From NCBI GenBank assembly GCA_044233745.1, contig JBIIJN010000076.1, positions 1 through 11,903 of the forward strand: a DNA stretch of 11,903 bases. The letters are read 5' to 3'. The position numbers and the translations under genes are program-made. This DNA is from UBA6165 sp044233745 (lineage in GTDB: Bacteria > Bacteroidota > Bacteroidia > Flavobacteriales_D > Crocinitomicaceae). Of this stretch, positions 1 to 6,298 are shown piece by piece; within the stretch, counting starts at the first letter, position 1, and each line of letters starts with the position of its first letter. Below the pieces are notes generated by a model. That model ran no database searches. It was given only the letters and a program-made list of their open reading frames with translations, and had not been told where the DNA came from.

Positions 1-175
1 TGGTAAACGCAAACCTCATCCAGAGAGTTTTCAAGCTATTTTAGATGAAAACAACCTTTTAGCCAACGAAACCTTGTTTATAGATGACTCAATTCAACAC
101 ATCGAAGGTGCACAACAAATTGGTTTACAAACCATTCATTTGGTCGATAAATCGATATTGGAGTTGGGTTTGTAA
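1..175 (+). CDS. HAD-superfamily hydrolase, C-terminal fragment
   Basis: The left edge of the window cuts this gene. The visible reading frame begins at base 2, gives 57 residues and stops at TAA 173-175. It begins GKRKPHPESF, the motif III region of HAD subfamily I phosphatases (the lysine in the KP-HPE-F block). About 30 residues later comes FIDDS, motif IV, whose aspartates bind Mg2+. The segment GAQQIGLQTIHL is the usual strand and helix after motif IV. The family hydrolyses phosphate monoesters through an aspartyl-phosphate formed on motif I, which lies outside the window, so the substrate cannot be told. It ends 24 bp from the stop of the convergent minus-strand gene. The family call is firm; a specific phosphatase name would be a guess. 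Confidence 0.85.
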   Translation, partial: GKRKPHPESFQAILDENNLLANETLFIDDSIQHIEGAQQIGLQTIHLVDKSILELGL

Positions 176-199
176 GCTCATGATTTCTTGTTTTCTGCT

Positions 200-1102
200 C
201 TAAAAATTATAAATCAACGCAAACTGTCCGAAGTACTTCTGGCGCACTTCAACCCCACGACTTTTGTGGTGCAACACATGCCTAATAAGCGCATTGAACT
301 GAAACTGCTCATAGAAAAAGCTCAAACCATGTTGTGAGCTAATCATGCGCTCTCCCGAATGCAAATCTTCGAGTCCGCGGTATTTAGAGGCAAATCCTTG
401 TTCATAAAACACACCTGTTCGGGGCATAATTTTAAAGGCGTCGAAATCAAGAATGAAAAACATACTTACATCTCCAACAAGCGCGTCGCCAAACTTAAAA
501 TGTAAAGCATTATTGGTGTTTCTGCGATACATTCCGTTGACGCTGTACCCAAATTTATCAATGCGTCCAATGTAACTCGCGCTTAACCAAAAATCGAAAG
601 AACCGCTACCAAATTGATAAACGGGGTCAACTATGACTTGATTTATTGAATCTGTCCAAGAACCAGAAGGCATATCGGCACCAAGAGTCAAATCCAATCG
701 ATGATTCACTCTAGATTCTGAATTGGGTTGAATCAAACGGTAGGTGCCAAGCACTTGAATATCGCCCAAACCCCAACGATCAAAACGTTTGGAACGGTTC
801 AATCCCTGGTAGTTGTTGCGCAAAGGAAGAATGATTTCCCCAAAAACACGATCAGAAAACGCATGGCGATAACGAACATCATAGACATTAAAAATTTCTT
901 TGACCTCAGCGCCAACTAAGTTTAAATGTCCTGAATGCTTGAGTTGAACTTGTGGATAACCCAAGCGGTAAATCGTTGAATAATAGACGCCAAAACTGCT
1001 TTTGCGCTCGTTGGGAATCACTTCAAAAGCACTGCTGCAAATATCGCAAGCCCAAGATTGAGATGCGAGAATAAGCATAAAAGCAAATGATAAAACTTTC
1101 AT
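200..1102 (-). CDS. Putative outer-membrane beta-barrel protein with N-terminal CDIC motif
   Basis: The open frame extends up to 1174, but the start at ATG 1102 is preferred because it gives a clean signal peptide, MKVLSFAFMLILASQSWA, followed directly by CDIC. This gives 300 residues. The mature part is rich in alternating hydrophobic and aromatic strands separated by polar turns, and it ends in the aromatic stretch FGQFALIYNF, as outer-membrane barrels do. Proteins with CDIC right after the signal peptide are a recurrent Bacteroidetes family, usually annotated as hypothetical or as a 'transporter'. A link to metal handling is my inference from the N-terminal cysteine pair and from the upstream neighbour. 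It starts 43 bp after the end of the small cysteine-motif gene on the same strand, so the two are probably co-transcribed. A lipoprotein reading of the cysteine is possible, but the residues before it (SWAC) fit a lipobox poorly. The substrate is unknown. Confidence 0.7.
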   Translation of the reverse strand: MKVLSFAFMLILASQSWACDICSSAFEVIPNERKSSFGVYYSTIYRLGYPQVQLKHSGHLNLVGAEVKEIFNVYDVRYRHAFSDRVFGEIILPLRNNYQGLNRSKRFDRWGLGDIQVLGTYRLIQPNSESRVNHRLDLTLGADMPSGSWTDSINQVIVDPVYQFGSGSFDFWLSASYIGRIDKFGYSVNGMYRRNTNNALHFKFGDALVGDVSMFFILDFDAFKIMPRTGVFYEQGFASKYRGLEDLHSGERMISSQHGLSFFYEQFQFNALIRHVLHHKSRGVEVRQKYFGQFALIYNF

Positions 1103-1145
1103 TATAAACAAATTAAAGAAAAAACAATGGGTGGTTGGGTTGATT

Positions 1146-1517
1146 TCAAACCACAACATTGGGCGGCGGAACAAGAATCTTGTCCTTCTTCTTTAACAAA
1201 GCAAAAAGAGATGTGAAATAGGCCGGCTTTCGAACAACAAAATTCATTCCCAAAAAAAACTGGGTGAGCTCATCTAAAAAAACATCAATTGGTCGATAGT
1301 CGGGCTGTGTAGGCGCTGATGGCTCGTCGCTGTTTTCATTGGCATTCAATTGACACGCGCCATTGCATTTTTTCTCAGGATTATCTTTGTTGATGCAATG
1401 ATTTTCCGTGAAATTGGCGTTGTCAAATAGATAGCGATACGCTTTTTGATTTTGTCCAACAAAAGAGCCGAACAAGACCAGCAAAACAGCATAAATGAAA
1501 ACAATATCCTTTTTCAC
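1146..1517 (-). CDS. Small secreted or membrane-anchored cysteine-motif protein
   Basis: The product has 123 residues with the start at GTG 1517. An upstream ATG at 1586 keeps the frame but would overlap the 3' end of the preceding gene and put an extra hydrophobic stretch in front of a second one. The GTG gives a compact N-terminus, V/M-KKDIVFIYAVLLVLFGSF, that reads as a signal peptide or anchor. The centre carries NHCINKDNPEKKCNGACQL, with cysteines spaced C-X10-C-X3-C. This matches a short Bacteroidetes family with a 'C-NKDKP---CNGKCQL' core and no assigned biochemical role. An acidic, proline-rich linker and a hydrophobic segment follow, and the end is VPPPNVVV. Grouped cysteines next to a CDIC barrel suggest metal binding or trafficking, but that is inference. 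A perfect -7 element lies just upstream (see promoter). Confidence 0.65.
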   Translation of the reverse strand: MKKDIVFIYAVLLVLFGSFVGQNQKAYRYLFDNANFTENHCINKDNPEKKCNGACQLNANENSDEPSAPTQPDYRPIDVFLDELTQFFLGMNFVVRKPAYFTSLFALLKKKDKILVPPPNVVV

Positions 1518-1521
1518 GGTG

Positions 1522-1556
1522 CAAAGATACTGTTGAAAAGGAAATAAAATTATCAA
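1522..1556 (-). promoter_or_regulatory. Bacteroidetes-type promoter of the cysteine-motif/barrel pair
   Basis: On the minus strand TATCTTTG (1529-1522) is a perfect match to the -7 consensus TAnnTTTG. A TTG at 1556-1554 could be the -33 element, although the 24-nt spacing is somewhat long. Only four bases separate the -7 box from the GTG start at 1517, so transcription would begin at or just before the start codon and the message would be leaderless or nearly so. Confidence 0.5.
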
Positions 1557-3232
1557 TACCCAAACAAAACACCAGAGACGTTCCAAGCACTAAAACTTGA
1601 CCCTTCTTTCTCTCCCAAGGGTATGCGAACCCGAATGGTGTGTTGGCCTGCCGCTAAATCGCCGATGTAAATGTATTCTGGGCTTGTGACCATCCCAGGA
1701 CACCAATTGCTTCGACTGTAATCTGATGACGATAAGCCATTCGAGAAATTTCCAGAAGCTGGATTAAACAAACGATAAGAACCGCAATCCTGTCGCCAGG
1801 GTATAAATTGATGTATTACTTTACCATTCAGCTCAATCGTGTTGATTTTTGGCACAAATTCATCGCCGTTTTCCCAACCACCATGACCCGTTGAAATGTA
1901 GCGTAAATAAACATCTTTCATGGGTTGATCTAAAGTGAAAGTGCTTGTTAATCCATCAGTATGAGCAAACATAGTGGCATATTCCTGACCCGCCATTTCC
2001 ATGATGTTTGTGCTGTTGAACAAGGGAATGACACGCTCCGAACGAAAGAAATTGGTTTCTCCTTGGTGAATGGTAAAATTCAAATCAACAATGTGACCCC
2101 CTTTGTCGTAATTGCCAATAAACATAGCTATCCACACTTCTTTTCCTGAAAATATCGGTCTCAATTCCGTAACATCTTGTCTGTATGGTACACGCTCATG
2201 CCATATTTTATCCTTCAACTCGATATAATTGAAGTGTTTAATACCAAATGTTGTAAACAAGCGCATCAATTCAATGGGTGCGTCATAAGTATCATCTGAA
2301 ACCACGCCTTGATAGGTTTTTCCCGCAGCATCAGTAAACACAGGCAAGACACCTATCCCCTCTTGAAAAGCCGCAAACATTGATTTTTTTTTGTTGATTG
2401 GAATAGCTACTACCGATGCCGTTCGATCATACGCGTCTCCATTGGATTGAATAGTCGCATCTACAAAAATTTGGTTTCCAGAATCGATTTCAGGGAATTT
2501 CACTTTGCGGGCTACAATTGTTCCGTTGGCAAATCGCACCTTAATTTCTAAGTCGTTTTCTATATGATTCGGGTCGAAATTGATAATTTGATTTTTAAAA
2601 ACAGGTATTGTGGTAAATCGACTTTTCCAAACCAAATCGCGGTAATCCAATAAGCTGTAATAGGGCACTTTTTTATATTCATCAAGGTTTATTGGTTTCG
2701 CTTTTTTCAAATGCTTTAACTCTTGGGCTTGTATTTTAAAAGTACCGTTTCTATCATATTCCAAAATCAAACCTAAATGTGAGCCGACTGCAGATGGTCC
2801 GCCGTAAACATTCAAATCATGAGTAAACCACAGCGTGATGGTATTGGAATTGATTTTTACTACCGCTTTTTTGCAATTGTATCCCAGTATTTTCTTGGTC
2901 TCTTCGGTGATTTCAAACGTTTGATTTTTAAAAGAACTTGAATCAACTGTTGCAATAGCGTGCTCAGCATCTAAATAACTCACTTGATGTATGTGCCCTA
3001 ATTTTGTTGTTGAAAACCAAGAAAACTCATAAGGAAAATCGTTTTTCTTGTTGTTGAATTTAGCCGAGGCTATAATGGCATGTTCTTTTGAACATCTCAA
3101 TACAATAGTATCTTGATTTTCAATGACTTTATCATTGCTATAACGCAAATAATTCACCTGATAAAAGCCGCCATTTTGTGCTTGAATATGGAGCCAACAA
3201 AAAACGAGAAAAAGTAAAATTGAAACGCGCAT
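1553..3232 (-). CDS. Secreted GLPGLI-like / PNGase F-like two-part protein
   Basis: The product has 559 residues and begins with a signal peptide (MRVSILLFLVFCWLHIQAQ). Residues about 20-175 resemble the GLPGLI family: KKILGYNCKKAVV at 113-125, LWFTHDL at 134-140, and a degenerate motif GSHLGLILEY at 150-159. Residues about 205-559 resemble peptide-N-glycosidase F in both of its jelly-roll domains. NGDAYDRTASV (264-274) matches the PNGase F CDEWDRYANV block, placing D269 at the catalytic Asp60. GDEFVPKINTI (456-466) places E458 at Glu206. Cys483 and Cys511, the latter in NWCPGM, match a PNGase F disulfide. The position of Glu118 appears to be Gly373, in FIGNYDKGG. PNGase F removes N-linked glycans from proteins; activity here is plausible but unproven because one acidic residue is missing. 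These alignments are from memory. The gene starts 45 bp after the ABC ATPase stop on the same strand and may be read through from it. Confidence 0.8.
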   Translation of the reverse strand: MRVSILLFLVFCWLHIQAQNGGFYQVNYLRYSNDKVIENQDTIVLRCSKEHAIIASAKFNNKKNDFPYEFSWFSTTKLGHIHQVSYLDAEHAIATVDSSSFKNQTFEITEETKKILGYNCKKAVVKINSNTITLWFTHDLNVYGGPSAVGSHLGLILEYDRNGTFKIQAQELKHLKKAKPINLDEYKKVPYYSLLDYRDLVWKSRFTTIPVFKNQIINFDPNHIENDLEIKVRFANGTIVARKVKFPEIDSGNQIFVDATIQSNGDAYDRTASVVAIPINKKKSMFAAFQEGIGVLPVFTDAAGKTYQGVVSDDTYDAPIELMRLFTTFGIKHFNYIELKDKIWHERVPYRQDVTELRPIFSGKEVWIAMFIGNYDKGGHIVDLNFTIHQGETNFFRSERVIPLFNSTNIMEMAGQEYATMFAHTDGLTSTFTLDQPMKDVYLRYISTGHGGWENGDEFVPKINTIELNGKVIHQFIPWRQDCGSYRLFNPASGNFSNGLSSSDYSRSNWCPGMVTSPEYIYIGDLAAGQHTIRVRIPLGEKEGSSFSAWNVSGVLFGY

Positions 3233-3277
3233 TTTTTTGTGGTAAAAGTAATAAATGTACGTGGGAATGGTAAAAAA

Positions 3278-3973
3278 TTAAAAAACAGCTTTTAGAATTT
3301 CATTCAATTCAGAGACGGGTTCCAAGCGCATTTCGGCATTGTGAATCGTCAAAAAACCACTGGCATATTGCGCTGCCAAATCGGGTTGATGTGTAGAAAA
3401 AATGATGGTTTTACCTTGTTCAGAAAGCTGTTTCAACCATTCAAACACCAACTTTCTGTTGCCCACATCCAGAAAAGATTCGGGTTCGTCGAGCAGCAAC
3501 ACATCGGCATCGCGGTAAACACTGCGCATGATTAATGCCAATTTTTGTTCACCATCACTCAAATTTTCAAAGGCATCCTGAGCCATGTGTTGCATATTGA
3601 ATTGGGCCAACAATTGTTTCACCTCCTCCTGTTCCTCTCGTTTGGGTACATCCAAGAAATTGCGCTCAGTCGATTTACCCGACAATACAAAATCCATCAA
3701 ACTGATGGCGCCAAAAGGAACAATTTTCACAGGAATGTAACTCACTAATTTTGATGGAAAATAATTCCTTTGTAACATAAACTCCTTGCCATCCAAGGTG
3801 ATTTTGCCTGTCACCAAACTATCCAATCCAGCGAGCGCTTTTAGAAAAGTTGACTTTCCGGAGCCGTTTTTACCAATCAAAGCCAATAAGGCACCGCGCT
3901 CCACACGCAATTCAGCCGCTTGAAAAAGTGATTTTTTACGAATGGTGGCTTGGATGTTTTGTATAATAATCAT
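3278..3973 (-). CDS. ABC transporter ATP-binding protein, FecE/BtuD type
   Basis: This 231-residue nucleotide-binding subunit of an iron-complex/siderophore/cobalamin-type importer would couple ATP hydrolysis to the FecCD-type permease at the cytoplasmic face. Walker A is GKNGSGKS at 34-41, the signature is LSDGEQ at 138-143, Walker B is VLLLDEP at 158-164, a D-loop-like SFLD follows, and the switch histidine is H195 in STHQ. The Q-loop is unusual: where YxPQ is expected the sequence has YIPV (79-82), with valine at the usual glutamine position. I recall other Bacteroidetes members of this subfamily that also lack this glutamine. The ATG overlaps the permease stop by four bases (ATGA), which shows translational coupling. 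The family is certain; the substrate is not identifiable from sequence. Confidence 0.92.
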   Translation of the reverse strand: MIIIQNIQATIRKKSLFQAAELRVERGALLALIGKNGSGKSTFLKALAGLDSLVTGKITLDGKEFMLQRNYFPSKLVSYIPVKIVPFGAISLMDFVLSGKSTERNFLDVPKREEQEEVKQLLAQFNMQHMAQDAFENLSDGEQKLALIMRSVYRDADVLLLDEPESFLDVGNRKLVFEWLKQLSEQGKTIIFSTHQPDLAAQYASGFLTIHNAEMRLEPVSELNEILKAVF

Positions 3974-4974
3974 GACACCATCCCCCTTCTCGCTCCCCTC
4001 ACAATCACATAAATAATTACCGGAGCACCAAAAAGCGCCAAAATTCCATTTAAAGGCATGCTAATTTCTGTTGTTCGCAAAATAATGTCGGCAATAATAG
4101 CCAATGATCCTCCTAGAAATAAAGTGGTTGGTAGTAAAATACTGTGATTGGTACTTTTTAAAATCATGCGCGCCAATTGAGGAATAGCAATTCCAATAAA
4201 ACTTATGGGACCACATTGCACCGTTATTAAAGCTATCAATACACCCAAAACCAACAAAATTGTCAAACGAATTTGAGTGGTTTTATAACCCGCTTCTAGC
4301 AACATTTGTTCACCCAAAACCCATGTGTTTAAAACCTTCGGAAAACGAATAAATATGAATAGGAGTAAAGAGAAAATAGCCAGAATATAATACCAGAAAT
4401 AATCCAATTGAATCATGCCAAAACTGCCAAAACCCCATTCAATGTATTTGCGCATCATCGTGTCTGTGCTACTGTTAAGCAACATACTTACAAAAGCCGA
4501 TGTGAAAAAACTAAGCATTAAGCCCACCACAAGCAGCGTTATTCCTTTCATATATCGATTGATGGAAATAAGAAGCAAAATCACCAAAAATGACCCCAAC
4601 AAACCAAATAAATATTGTGCAATAAGCCCAGTTACATAAGCCATTGGAACCATAATCGCCAATGCAACACCCAATGATGCGCCACTAGAAATACCTAATA
4701 CACCTGGTCCTGCCAATGGATTTCTAAAAAAAGATTGCAACACCATGCCCACTACTGCCAATGCACCACCAGCAAAAAAAGCATTTACAGTTCTTAAATA
4801 GCGTTCCTCTATGATCAAAGACCAAGCGCTTATTTCTGTGTTTTTTCCCAATAATGACGCAGCAACATCTGCAATAGGAATAGAAATTGCACCCACGCTA
4901 ATACCGTATAGGAATAGCACAAAACTCAGCAGAATCAAGAGCGTTAACACAACAATGTCTCGGCGACCTATCAT
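3970..4974 (-). CDS. FecCD-family ABC importer permease
   Basis: This 334-residue inner-membrane permease is of the BtuC/FecCD/FhuB fold, with roughly ten hydrophobic segments through its length. Family signatures are RNPLAGPGVLGISSGASLG at about 84-102, GPISFIGIAIPQLAR in the later half, and the C-terminal block MPLNGILALFGAPVIIYV. The protein would form a homodimer, work with the FecE-type ATPase encoded immediately downstream (4-nt overlap), and import an iron complex, heme or a corrinoid. The start ATG overlaps the tdk stop as ATGA. No periplasmic substrate-binding protein or TonB-dependent receptor gene occurs anywhere in the window, so these partners must be encoded elsewhere. No cobalamin-riboswitch-like leader was recognised, but the permease sits second in an operon, so its absence says little about the substrate. 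Confidence 0.93.
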   Translation of the reverse strand: MIGRRDIVVLTLLILLSFVLFLYGISVGAISIPIADVAASLLGKNTEISAWSLIIEERYLRTVNAFFAGGALAVVGMVLQSFFRNPLAGPGVLGISSGASLGVALAIMVPMAYVTGLIAQYLFGLLGSFLVILLLISINRYMKGITLLVVGLMLSFFTSAFVSMLLNSSTDTMMRKYIEWGFGSFGMIQLDYFWYYILAIFSLLLFIFIRFPKVLNTWVLGEQMLLEAGYKTTQIRLTILLVLGVLIALITVQCGPISFIGIAIPQLARMILKSTNHSILLPTTLFLGGSLAIIADIILRTTEISMPLNGILALFGAPVIIYVIVRGARRGMVS

Positions 4975-5555
4975 GATTCTTGCGCAAGTTTATCGTTGAA
5001 ACATTTTCTACAGAGCGGTTCATAATGGTGTTTTTCACCTAACAAAACCTGATTTTTTTCCCCAACCAAACGATGGGAAAACTGAGCCAAAGCACCACAA
5101 GAAACACAAATAGCATGTACTTTGGTAACATATTCAGCAACAGCCAAAAGATTAGGCATTGCGCCAAAAGGTTGACCAGCAAAATCCATATCTAAGCCCG
5201 CACAAATTACCCTAACGCCCCTGCGAGCCAATTCTACACAGACCTCTACCAAGTCTTCGTCGAAAAACTGAACCTCATCGATACCTACTACCTTTTGGTG
5301 CTGCCAATTTTCGAGTATGTCAGAAGCTTTATTAACCGCCATAGCCGGAATACGTTCTCCACGATGTGTAACCACTTCTTCAGAAGAATACCGATTGTCA
5401 ATCACTGGTTTAAAAATAATCAATTCCTGCTGTGCAAATTGTGCTCTGCGCATACGACGTATGAGCTCCTCTGTTTTACCAGAAAACATAGAACCACAAA
5501 TTACTTCAATCCAACCATTTCCTGTGTCTGTTGAGGGAAAATTTTCTAAAAACAT
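4971..5555 (-). CDS. tdk: Thymidine kinase (type II, zinc-binding)
   Basis: The product has 194 residues, the usual length of bacterial type II thymidine kinases. It phosphorylates thymidine (and deoxyuridine) with ATP in the pyrimidine salvage pathway in the cytoplasm. The P-loop is GSMFSGKT at 21-28, Walker B with the catalytic glutamate is VVGIDEVQFF at 89-98 (E94), and LDMDFAGQPFG at 121-131 belongs to the nucleoside site. Four zinc-ligand cysteines are present as C150-X2-C153 and C182-X2-C185. The ATG at 5555 gives the expected short lead before the P-loop, and a promoter lies about 30 bp upstream. It is the first gene of an operon with the two ABC importer genes, an unexpected functional pairing probably reflecting co-transcription only. 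Confidence 0.96.
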   Translation of the reverse strand: MFLENFPSTDTGNGWIEVICGSMFSGKTEELIRRMRRAQFAQQELIIFKPVIDNRYSSEEVVTHRGERIPAMAVNKASDILENWQHQKVVGIDEVQFFDEDLVEVCVELARRGVRVICAGLDMDFAGQPFGAMPNLLAVAEYVTKVHAICVSCGALAQFSHRLVGEKNQVLLGEKHHYEPLCRKCFNDKLAQES

Positions 5556-5585
5556 GCCTTGTCTGTTTCGATTTTATTCAGTGGG

Positions 5586-5614
5586 CTAAGATACTTATTT
5601 TAAACTTTCATCAA
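5586..5614 (-). promoter_or_regulatory. Promoter of the tdk-permease-ATPase operon
   Basis: On the minus strand TTG (5614-5612) is followed after 18 nt by TATCTTAG (5593-5586), which matches TAnnTTTG at all but one position. The predicted transcription start is near 5580, leaving a leader of about 25 nt before the tdk ATG at 5555. Confidence 0.55.
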
Positions 5615-5626
5615 ATTCAGTAAATT

Positions 5627-5640
5627 AGGACTGGAGTCCT
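5627..5640. repeat. 14-bp palindrome upstream of the tdk promoter
   Basis: AGGACT-GG-AGTCCT is a perfect 6-bp inverted repeat with a 2-bp spacer. It lies 12 bp upstream of the proposed -33 element of the tdk operon, a position where a dimeric regulator could bind. It is not followed by a close run of T that would make it a convincing terminator. Function is inferred from position only. Confidence 0.4.
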
Positions 5641-6157
5641 CGTTTATTGCTGTTTTTTTATTTTAAGTAAACAACTAATAATCAACAATATAATTCTAAA
5701 TTTTATCTTTATCAGCCCAATGTAATCATCCTTTTTTGATTTTCCTAAAAAACAGGATTCGCCCGTATTTTTATATAAAAAGAATAAAGAATTTTTAAAA
5801 AGACTTTTTTAATATTACTATTAAGGCTGTTGAAACGGTTAATAACTTTGTTTATCTGAAAAATGAAATAGTTTTGAGTATTTATCTACGAGTAATTGAC
5901 AATTTTTATTTTACTAATAGGCTAATTTAGTGTGGGATACGGGCTTATTAACACTCTTGTTTATATCGAATGATTTTGTTTGTTTTTTACAACTCAAATA
6001 TATGTGATGTTGAAAAGTATAGGCATAAATAAGTGTAACATTCTACTTTTTCCACTTGCATAATTCATTTGTATTTTGGCTTATATAAGTTATCGAATAA
6101 ACCAAGCAAAACTTTTGTATTTCTATTAACTTTTTATTCACACTATTTTTACATTGA

Positions 6158-6200
6158 TGTGCGTAACTTGGTGGACTGAGCGCAGTAAATCCGTTGCACA
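6158..6200 (+). other. Potential structured hairpin in intergenic DNA
   Basis: TGTGC (6158-6162) pairs with GCACA (6196-6200), then AAC (6165-6167) with GTT (6193-6195), GG (6170-6171 or 6173-6174) with CC (6191-6192), and ACTG (6175-6178) with CAGT (6183-6186) around an AGCG loop. The nested pairing and the higher GC than the surroundings make it stand out. No poly-T run follows, so it is not a standard terminator. It could be part of a small RNA, or a protein-binding or replication-related site; nothing in the sequence decides which. Confidence 0.35.
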
Positions 6201-6202
6201 AA

Positions 6203-6218
6203 ACAAACAAATGTTTGT
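6203..6218. repeat. 16-bp palindrome upstream of rpiB
   Basis: ACAAACA-AA-TGTTTGT is a perfect 7-bp inverted repeat with a 2-bp spacer. The half-site TGTTTGT occurs again at 6228-6234. It lies about 55 bp upstream of the rpiB -7 box, where a regulator could bind. Function is inferred from position only. Confidence 0.4.
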
Positions 6219-6271
6219 AAATACCGCTGTTTGTTCATAACCTGAGCAACCTCGTTTTTATGGCTTTGTTG

Positions 6272-6279
6272 TACCTTTG
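6272..6279 (+). promoter_or_regulatory. rpiB promoter -7 element
   Basis: TACCTTTG matches the Bacteroidetes -7 consensus TAnnTTTG exactly and is followed by the typical TGCATC context. No clear TTG is present at the -33 distance. The predicted start of transcription is near 6286, about 12 nt before the ATG at 6299, which rules out the in-frame ATG at 6260 as the real start. Confidence 0.6.
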
Positions 6280-6298
6280 TGCATCAATAGTAGAAACG

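Larger units (their letters stand above)
5556..6298. other. Long AT-rich intergenic region between divergent tdk and rpiB
   Basis: About 740 bp separate the two divergent start codons, far more than two promoters need. I find no convincing protein-coding frame: only very short frames and frames running antisense into tdk. I also see no tRNA, and no tmRNA or riboswitch I can recognise. What can be named are the tdk promoter (5586-5614), a 14-bp palindrome (5627-5640), a branched hairpin (6158-6200), a 16-bp palindrome (6203-6218) and the rpiB promoter (6272-6279). The stretch 5640-6150 is very AT-rich with many T and A runs and no clear feature. It could hold an unrecognised small RNA or the decayed remains of a lost gene. 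Confidence 0.6.

Noticed and set aside
5843..5850. TAACTTTG as a promoter for a transcript inside the intergenic region
   Set aside because: It matches the -7 consensus, but no TTG lies at the right distance upstream and no gene or clear RNA follows.
5761..5944. GCCCGTAT at 5761-5768 and its reverse complement ATACGGGC at 5937-5944 as ends of a small inverted-repeat element
   Set aside because: An 8-bp inverted match is expected several times by chance in 700 bp, the flanks do not extend the match, and no target-site duplication is visible.
5970..6032. Short frame of 20 codons starting at ATG 5970 as a small protein gene
   Set aside because: No promoter or ribosome binding site stands before it, and it has no recognisable sequence; such short frames are common by chance.
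6260..6298. Longer RpiB starting at ATG 6260
   Set aside because: The TACCTTTG promoter lies downstream of this ATG, and the added 13 residues are not part of the family; ATG 6299 fits better.
5556..6298. Cobalamin or other riboswitch controlling the FecCD-type importer
   Set aside because: No recognisable riboswitch core sequence or conserved box was seen on the tdk side, and the tdk leader is predicted to be only about 25 nt.
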